Shown: one piece after another, positions 7,599 to 11,621 of the stretch
Layout of the letters: each line of letters opens with the position of its first letter
How positions within the stretch are numbered: position 1 is the stretch's first letter
NCBI GenBank assembly: GCA_028701165.1
Contig: JAQVRG010000019.1
Location: 1-11,621, forward strand
Reading direction: 5' to 3'
DNA: 11,621 nucleotides
Source: Eubacteriales bacterium
GTDB taxonomy: Bacteria; Bacillota; Clostridia; Christensenellales; CAG-138
Position numbers and translations under genes: made by a program
Notes under the pieces: generated by a model
What the model was told of the DNA's origin: nothing
The model's database searches: none
What the model saw: only the letters and a program-made list of their open reading frames with translations

Positions 7599-9038
7599 AT
7601 GAATCATCGCATGGTTTGGCGGACATTGGCAAGAACGCTGCTGATCGAAGCGGCGCTGATGGTACTGCCCCTTTGCATCGCGCTTTATCACGGGGAAAGC
7701 TGGCGAGGCTTCGTTTGCACCATCGTGTTGCTCGTCGCCGCTTTTTTCCTGCTGCAGGGCTTTAAGCCGCGCAACAGCGACATCTACGCCAAGGAAGGCT
7801 TCTTGATCGTGGCGCTCAGCTGGATCACGCTCTCCGCCTTCGGCGCGCTGCCCTTCGTGATCGACGGCGCTATTCCCTCCTACATCGACGCGTTTTTCGA
7901 GACCGTTTCGGGCTTCACCACCACCGGCGCCACGATCCTCACGGACGTGGAGGCGGTGGGCTACGGTCTGCTATTTTGGCGCAGCTTCATGCATTGGATC
8001 GGCGGCATGGGCGTGCTCGTTTTCATGCTGGCAGTGCTGCCGCTCGCGGAGGAACGCTCCATGCACATCATGCGCGCCGAGGTGCCCGGCCCCGTCGTAG
8101 GGAAGCTTGTCCCCCGTGTGCGCAACTCCGCCATGATCCTCTATGTCATCTATCTCGTGCTCACCATCGCCGAGATCGTGTTTCTGCTTTGCGGCGGCAT
8201 GCCCCTGTTTGACGCAGCGGTGCACGCCTTCGGCACAGCGGGCACGGGCGGCTTCAGTTCCCGCAACTTAAGCGTCGGCTATTATAACAGCGCGTATATC
8301 GACGTCGTGATCGGCACCTTCATGATCCTCTTTGGCGTCAATTTCAATCTCTATTTCTTCCTGCTGCTCAGGCGCTTCAGCGACGTTGGCAAAAACGAGG
8401 AGCTGCGTTGGTATCTTGGCATCATCGGCTTTTCCGTCATTACCATCGCCGTTTGCATACTGCCAACTTACGGTACTTTTCCGCACGCGCTTCGCTACGC
8501 CTACTTCCAAGTAGCCTCCATCATCACGACCACGGGCTACAGCACAGCCAATTTTGACCTTTGGCCGGAATACGCCCGCAGTCTGTTGGTGTTCATCATG
8601 TTTATCGGCGCCTGCGCGGGCAGCACGGGCGGCGGTATCAAGGTATCGCGCGTAATCATCATCGCAAAATCCAGCGTCAATGAGATCAGGCGGATGCTCA
8701 ATCCGCGTTCTGTGAATCTGGTAAAGGTGGACGGCAACACGGTTAACAGCGGCACGATCCATGGCACCCTTATCTTCGTGTTGCTGTACTTCATCATATT
8801 GCTTCTCTCCGTCCTTGTGGTATCCTTGGACGACTTGGACTTTACCACTTCCGTCACCGGCGTGATCGCGTGCTTTTCCAATATCGGTCCGGGATTAAGC
8901 ATGGTAGGCCCCATGGGTAATTTTTCCATGTTCTCTCCCTTCTCCAAGGTTCTGCTTTCCTTCGTTATGCTCCTTGGAAGGCTGGAAATCTTCCCAATTT
9001 TGACCCTGTTCTCTCCCGCGGCTTGGCGGAGAAACTAA
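7599..9038 (+). CDS. trkH: Trk-type potassium uptake channel TrkH
   Basis: A polytopic inner membrane protein that carries potassium into the cell, gated by TrkA. The 479 residues are the usual length, with many hydrophobic segments and four pore-loop repeats of the SKT superfamily. The filter glycines are G110 (in TTGAT), G215 (in TAGTGGFS), G313 (in TTTGYSTA) and G430 (in SNIGPG). The region GSTGGGIKVSR after the third loop and the C-terminal end GRLEIFPIL followed by a WRR tail are typical of TrkH, so the protein is complete. GAGGT (7589-7593), which overlaps the trkA stop codon, acts as ribosome site five bases before the ATG. The tight spacing with trkA indicates translational coupling. 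A hairpin ends the unit ten bases after the stop. Confidence 0.95.
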   Translation: MNHRMVWRTLARTLLIEAALMVLPLCIALYHGESWRGFVCTIVLLVAAFFLLQGFKPRNSDIYAKEGFLIVALSWITLSAFGALPFVIDGAIPSYIDAFFETVSGFTTTGATILTDVEAVGYGLLFWRSFMHWIGGMGVLVFMLAVLPLAEERSMHIMRAEVPGPVVGKLVPRVRNSAMILYVIYLVLTIAEIVFLLCGGMPLFDAAVHAFGTAGTGGFSSRNLSVGYYNSAYIDVVIGTFMILFGVNFNLYFFLLLRRFSDVGKNEELRWYLGIIGFSVITIAVCILPTYGTFPHALRYAYFQVASIITTTGYSTANFDLWPEYARSLLVFIMFIGACAGSTGGGIKVSRVIIIAKSSVNEIRRMLNPRSVNLVKVDGNTVNSGTIHGTLIFVLLYFIILLLSVLVVSLDDLDFTTSVTGVIACFSNIGPGLSMVGPMGNFSMFSPFSKVLLSFVMLLGRLEIFPILTLFSPAAWRRN

Positions 9039-9048
9039 AATATACCCA

Positions 9049-9073
9049 AAAATACGGGGAAATGCCGTATTTT
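9049..9073 (+). terminator. intrinsic terminator after trkH
   Basis: A perfect 9-bp stem, AAAATACGG (9049-9057) with CCGTATTTT (9065-9073), and a seven-base loop. The A run before the stem and T run at its end make it look usable in both directions. It sits only five bases before the rpmE -35 box, isolating the two units. Confidence 0.75.
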
Positions 9074-9077
9074 CCGC

Positions 9078-9106
9078 TTGCTTTTTATAAGCCTGTTCGA
9101 TATAAT
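9078..9106 (+). promoter_or_regulatory. sigma-A promoter of rpmE
   Basis: TTGCTT (9078-9083), a 17-base spacer and a perfect TATAAT (9101-9106). The predicted start near 9113 gives a leader of about 70 bases. It is the strongest-looking promoter in the window, as expected for a ribosomal protein gene. Confidence 0.85.
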
Positions 9107-9112
9107 AGTGCC

Positions 9113-9176
9113 GTTGCGTTAGGCAATGCAGCAGGAAAGCGCTTACTCGCTTTCCGCCCAGCAATTTTATGGAGGA
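9113..9176 (+). promoter_or_regulatory. structured 5' leader of rpmE, possible L31 autoregulatory leader
   Basis: The leader holds a perfect 8-bp hairpin, GGAAAGCG (9134-9141) with CGCTTTCC (9148-9155) and a CTTACT loop, after a small hairpin TTGC/GCAA (9114-9117 with 9123-9126). The ribosome site GGAGGA (9171-9176) follows. Ribosomal protein leaders for L31 have been described as RNA families, including one in Firmicutes. I cannot match this one to the consensus from memory, so the regulatory role is inferred. Confidence 0.4.
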
Positions 9177-9182
9177 ATCAAC

Positions 9183-9383
9183 ATGAAGGAAAATATCCAT
9201 CCCGAGTTTGGCGAGTGCGTCGTGCGCTGTGCCTGCGGCGAGACGTTTTTGAGCGGCTCCACCAAGGGCGAGCTCACCGTCGAAATCTGCTCCAAGTGCC
9301 ATCCCTTCTTCACCGGCCGTCAGAAGCTGGTGGATACCGGCGGACGCGTGGATCGCTTCAAGAAGCGTTACAACATGGACTAA
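9183..9383 (+). CDS. rpmE: 50S ribosomal protein L31, zinc-binding type
   Basis: A small protein of the large ribosomal subunit that helps bridge the subunits. The 66 residues equal the length of B. subtilis RpmE. It begins MKENIHPEF, as the family does, and carries the zinc-type cysteines C16, C18, C36 and C39 (plus C12), so it is the zinc-containing form, not the cysteine-free form induced by zinc starvation. The C-terminal part ends with DRFKKRYNMD. The start at 9183 has GGAGGA six bases upstream; the in-frame ATG at 9126 lies inside the leader and would add 19 unrelated residues. It is monocistronic, between its own promoter and terminator. The rpmE-rho neighbourhood is common in Bacillota, but here an extra gene lies between them and rho is convergent. 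Confidence 0.97.
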   Translation: MKENIHPEFGECVVRCACGETFLSGSTKGELTVEICSKCHPFFTGRQKLVDTGGRVDRFKKRYNMD

Positions 9384-9388
9384 CCAAG

Positions 9389-9410
9389 AAAGAGCCGCAA
9401 GGCTCTTTTT
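9389..9410 (+). terminator. intrinsic terminator after rpmE
   Basis: AAAGAGCC (9389-9396) pairs perfectly with GGCTCTTT (9401-9408) around a GCAA tetraloop, with the T run continuing to 9410. It starts five bases after the rpmE stop. Confidence 0.93.
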
Positions 9411-9417
9411 GCTTATA

Positions 9418-9567
9418 GAAAACCCTTACGCGCAAGGCATGCCGAAGCTGACGCGCCTGTCGTCAGACTCGATTTGGATTCATAGGATGCGGCTCTTTGA
9501 CAATCCCCCTAAGGATTTTTGGATTCTTCGCCTCTGCATTTACAGTATATTTGCCTTTTCTTCTTAA
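9418..9567 (+). repeat. non-genic segment, possible degenerate interspersed repeat with a 42-codon frame
   Basis: This stretch between rpmE and the next gene has lower G+C than its neighbours and no convincing gene. It contains the direct repeat TTTGGATTC (9473-9481 and 9518-9526), the palindrome GGCATGCC (9436-9443), and GCGGCTCTTT (9489-9498), which is the exact reverse complement of AAAGAGCCGC in the rpmE terminator. One frame is open from ATG 9439 to TAA 9565-9567 (42 codons, starting MPKLTRLSSD) but has no ribosome site. The composition recalls intergenic repeats in gut Clostridia that are sometimes annotated as short hypothetical proteins. That is a memory-based impression, and the repeat cannot be proven from one copy. 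Confidence 0.3.
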
Positions 9568-9590
9568 GTGCGCCGTGGAAATGCCGATGT
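9565..9590 (+). promoter_or_regulatory. sigma-D (sigma-28, flagellar) type promoter
   Basis: TAAG (9565-9568), a 14-base spacer and GCCGATGT (9583-9590). The B. subtilis sigma-D consensus is TAAA, about 15 bases, GCCGATAT. Seven of eight -10 bases and three of four -35 bases match. It lies 42 bases before the ATG of the next gene, and I see no good sigma-A promoter in this gap. Confidence 0.65.
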
Positions 9591-9632
9591 AAGTAGCAGG
9601 AAGCAACGAATTGTTTTACAGGAGGTATTACA

Positions 9633-10271
9633 ATGGATATTCAAGCGATCGGTACCGTGCAGGCAACGAGTGCCTCTGTATCGGTAGAAACGCTGCAATA
9701 CGCAAGCGTGTCCCAAACGAAAACTGCCGCCGTGGATACCGAGCCCGCCGCGGTTTACAGCAAAAGCGAAAAGATCGACACCGGCGCCTATACCAATAAG
9801 GGCAAGCGGGCGCAGGCTGTCGCGGAGGCCTTAAAGGCCGCTGAGGAGCAGCGCATCGCAACGCTGACGAACACCATCTCCATGCTTTTCCAGAAGCAGA
9901 GCGTATTTGGCGCAAAAGCAAAAAGCAAGGTAGAATTCTCTTATGAATTTCTTTCCAAGCTCAACGTAGACGTCATGACCGCCGATCAAGCGTCCGCCGC
10001 CATCGCCGACGACGGCGAATGGGGTGTGAACGCTGTCGCTACGCGCATTATGGATATGGCGATCGCCCTCTCCGGCGGCGATACGGAAAAAGCGTCTATG
10101 CTCAAGAGCGCCATGCTCAAGGGCTTTGATCAAGCCGGCGCGGCGTTTGGCAGCAAGCTGCCCGACATCACGCAGCGCACCAAGGACGAGCTGTTGACAC
10201 GCTTTGACTATTGGGAGAAAAACGGCTCCATGGACGGTTATCAAATGGGCGCGAACGCTACGGAGGCATAA
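9633..10271 (+). CDS. uncharacterised 212-residue protein, probably part of the motility regulon
   Basis: I do not recognise this protein with certainty. Residues 1-45 are rich in Ala, Ser, Thr and Val, with no hydrophobic signal peptide. Residues about 55-85 are a charged helix (KRAQAVAEALKAAEEQR) that could form a coiled coil. The C-terminal part carries EWGVNAVATRIMDMA (about 129-143), ALSGGD, a helix ending KGFDQAG, then KLPDIT and a final helix. The GV...RI...A-SGGD...GF-QA...LP-I order resembles the DUF5610-like C-terminal region of flagellum-associated hypothetical proteins, from memory only. There is no cysteine in 212 residues, which is common in proteins exported to the cell surface or flagellum. 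AGGAGGT (9620-9626) is an excellent ribosome site that fixes the start. The sigma-D-like promoter upstream suggests expression with flagellar genes. It is a single-gene unit ended by a strong hairpin. Confidence 0.85.
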   Translation: MDIQAIGTVQATSASVSVETLQYASVSQTKTAAVDTEPAAVYSKSEKIDTGAYTNKGKRAQAVAEALKAAEEQRIATLTNTISMLFQKQSVFGAKAKSKVEFSYEFLSKLNVDVMTADQASAAIADDGEWGVNAVATRIMDMAIALSGGDTEKASMLKSAMLKGFDQAGAAFGSKLPDITQRTKDELLTRFDYWEKNGSMDGYQMGANATEA

Positions 10272-10285
10272 CGGCTGCGCATAAT

Positions 10286-10323
10286 AAAAGGACTGCTCTG
10301 CATACCGCAGCGCAGTCCTTTTT
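10286..10323. terminator. bidirectional terminator between the 212-residue gene and rho
   Basis: An 11-bp stem, AAAAGGACTGC (10286-10296) with GCAGTCCTTTT (10312-10322), continues after one mismatch into CTGC/GCAG with an ATACC loop. T residues follow on the plus strand, and the A-rich side gives a T-rich tail on the minus strand. It lies 14 bases after the plus-strand stop and 16 bases past the rho stop, so it can serve both convergent genes. Confidence 0.85.
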
Positions 10324-10338
10324 CATTGCCGCAAAGGA

Positions 10339-11621
10339 TTACTTAAAACTCTTACCCGTAGAATAGCCGTCCTTCTCATACGCGCCCATATAGTTTTTGA
10401 GAAGCTTGATGAATTCCTCGTTGCTCTCTGTTTTATCCATCATGCTGATCACCTGCTCGGTAACGTCCGCGTTATTGCCGCCGGACATGACCCGGCGCAT
10501 GGCGAACACCGCCTCGCGCTCCTCATTGGTCAAAAGCAGCTCCTCGCGGCGCGTGCCCGACTTATAGATGTCGATAGCCGGGAAAATGCGCTTTTCGCTC
10601 ATCTTGCGATCCAAATGGATCTCCATATTGCCCGTGCCCTTGAATTCCTCGTACACGATATCGTCCATGCGGCTGCCGGTGTCGATCAGCGCCGTGGCGA
10701 TAATGGTCAAGCTTCCGCCGTTTTCAATATTACGCGCGGCGCCAAAGAAACGCTTGGGCTTATGCAGCGCGCCCGGATCCATACCGCCTGAAAGCGTTTT
10801 GCCCGTAGCGGGGATGGTCAGGTTATAGGCGCGCGCCAAACGCGTGATGGAATCCATCAGCACCACGACGTCCTTTCCCTGCTCCACAAGGCGCATGGCG
10901 CGCTCCTGCGTCATTTCCGCCACGCGCGCGTGATGCTCGGGCAGCTCGTCGAAAGTGGAAAAGAGAACCTCGCCCTTGATGGAGCGCTGCATATCCGTAA
11001 CCTCTTCCGGGCGTTCGTCGATGAGCAGCACGATCAGGTGTACATCCGGATAGTTCGTGGCGATGCCGTTGGCTATGTTTTTAAGCAGCGTCGTTTTGCC
11101 GCTCTTGGGCTGGCTTACGATCATGCCGCGCTGTCCCTTGCCGATGGGCGCAATCAGATCGATCAAGCGGATCGCAAGGTTTTGATCCCTGCCCAAGCCC
11201 TTGGATTCGAGCGTTAGACGCTCCTCGGGATAGATGGGCACAAGCGCTTCAAAAGGCTTGCGGTTCGCTACCTTCTCAGGCTCCTCGCCGTTGATGGCGG
11301 TAATATAGAGCAGCGCCAAAAAACGCTCTCCCTCTTTGCTCGGACGCGTCTTGCCCGTGACCAAATCGCCCGTGCGCAAGCCAAAGCGGCGAATCTGCGC
11401 GATGGAAACATACACGTCGTGATTGCCGGGAAGATAGTTCTCGCTGCGCAAAAAACCGTATCCGTCCGGCAGCACCTCCAATACGCCCTCGCATTCGCCG
11501 CAGGCGCCTGTTTCCAGCATTTCGGGCACGGCCGGATTGCTGGTACCGTATTCCTTATTATAATAGCCCTCCGCGCGGGGGCGGCGCTCCGTCTCCTCAC
11601 CCTCAAAACCGCCCTGCGGCA
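10339..11621 (-). CDS. rho: transcription termination factor Rho (5' partial)
   Basis: A hexameric RNA-dependent ATPase and helicase that releases RNA polymerase from untranslated transcripts. The frame has no stop up to the right edge, so the N-terminus lies outside; about 427 codons are visible. From the N-terminal side: a low-complexity linker rich in Gly, Glu, Arg and Tyr (11529-11621); the RNA-binding OB fold with DGYGFLRS and GNHDVYVS; the P-loop SQPKSGKTT (about 11089-11115); LIDERPEEVTDM; Walker B VVVLMDS (about 10850-10870); the Q-loop region LSGGMDP; and the secondary RNA-contact end IYKSGTRREELLL. Translation cannot be taken to start at the GTG at 11529, because the upstream codons are open and resemble the linker seen in many Gram-positive Rho proteins. 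The gene converges on the 212-residue gene and shares its terminator. Confidence 0.96.
   Translation of the reverse strand, partial: PQGGFEGEETERRPRAEGYYNKEYGTSNPAVPEMLETGACGECEGVLEVLPDGYGFLRSENYLPGNHDVYVSIAQIRRFGLRTGDLVTGKTRPSKEGERFLALLYITAINGEEPEKVANRKPFEALVPIYPEERLTLESKGLGRDQNLAIRLIDLIAPIGKGQRGMIVSQPKSGKTTLLKNIANGIATNYPDVHLIVLLIDERPEEVTDMQRSIKGEVLFSTFDELPEHHARVAEMTQERAMRLVEQGKDVVVLMDSITRLARAYNLTIPATGKTLSGGMDPGALHKPKRFFGAARNIENGGSLTIIATALIDTGSRMDDIVYEEFKGTGNMEIHLDRKMSEKRIFPAIDIYKSGTRREELLLTNEEREAVFAMRRVMSGGNNADVTEQVISMMDKTESNEEFIKLLKNYMGAYEKDGYSTGKSFK

Noticed and set aside
9023..9418. 131-codon plus-strand frame overlapping rpmE
   Set aside because: It crosses the trkH stop, the terminator, the rpmE promoter and rpmE in another frame; Arg-rich shadow.
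9439..9567. 42-codon frame as a genuine small gene
   Set aside because: No ribosome site or promoter before it, and it lies in a repeat-like non-coding segment; kept only as part of the repeat observation.

Overview
The window looks like a chromosomal segment of a fairly high-G+C, Clostridia-type member of the Bacillota. Four things suggest this: a B. subtilis-length zinc-type L31, strong AGGAGG-type ribosome sites with sigma-A promoters, a YjfB-family motility protein, and a paired YgfK plus selenium-type xanthine dehydrogenase of the kind found in purine-fermenting anaerobes. A sigma-D (sigma-28)-like promoter and two cysteine-free proteins suggest a flagellated cell. The genus cannot be read from the sequence.

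Layout. Positions 1-5151 hold a purine-redox module: ygfK, with its 5' end outside the window, then an 850-residue selenium-dependent xanthine dehydrogenase that carries its own 2Fe-2S domain. Positions 5153-5441 form a self-contained unit of sigma-A promoter, yjfB-like gene and intrinsic terminator. Positions 5466-9073 form a transcription unit deoC-trkA-trkH, with its own promoter, a terminator-like hairpin in the deoC leader, and a terminator after trkH. Positions 9078-9410 are a monocistronic rpmE with promoter, structured leader and terminator. Positions 9411-9567 contain no convincing gene but look like a degenerate interspersed repeat. Positions 9565-10271 hold an uncharacterised 212-residue protein behind a sigma-D-like promoter. 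It ends at a hairpin shared with the convergent rho gene, which runs off the right edge on the minus strand.

How the parts work together. YgfK (predicted NADPH, flavin and Fe-S oxidoreductase) and the dehydrogenase, which lacks an FAD domain, plausibly exchange electrons during purine hydroxylation or reduction. DeoC breaks down deoxyribose 5-phosphate from nucleosides. TrkA and TrkH form a potassium uptake channel with its nucleotide-binding regulator. YjfB and the 212-residue protein are probably linked to motility. RpmE and Rho are housekeeping genes.

The best candidate for something undescribed is the 212-residue gene with its sigma-D-like promoter. Next are the ygfK-xdh pairing without an FAD subunit, the leader structures of deoC and rpmE, and the repeat-like segment after rpmE. 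All calls were made by eye; no database search was run.
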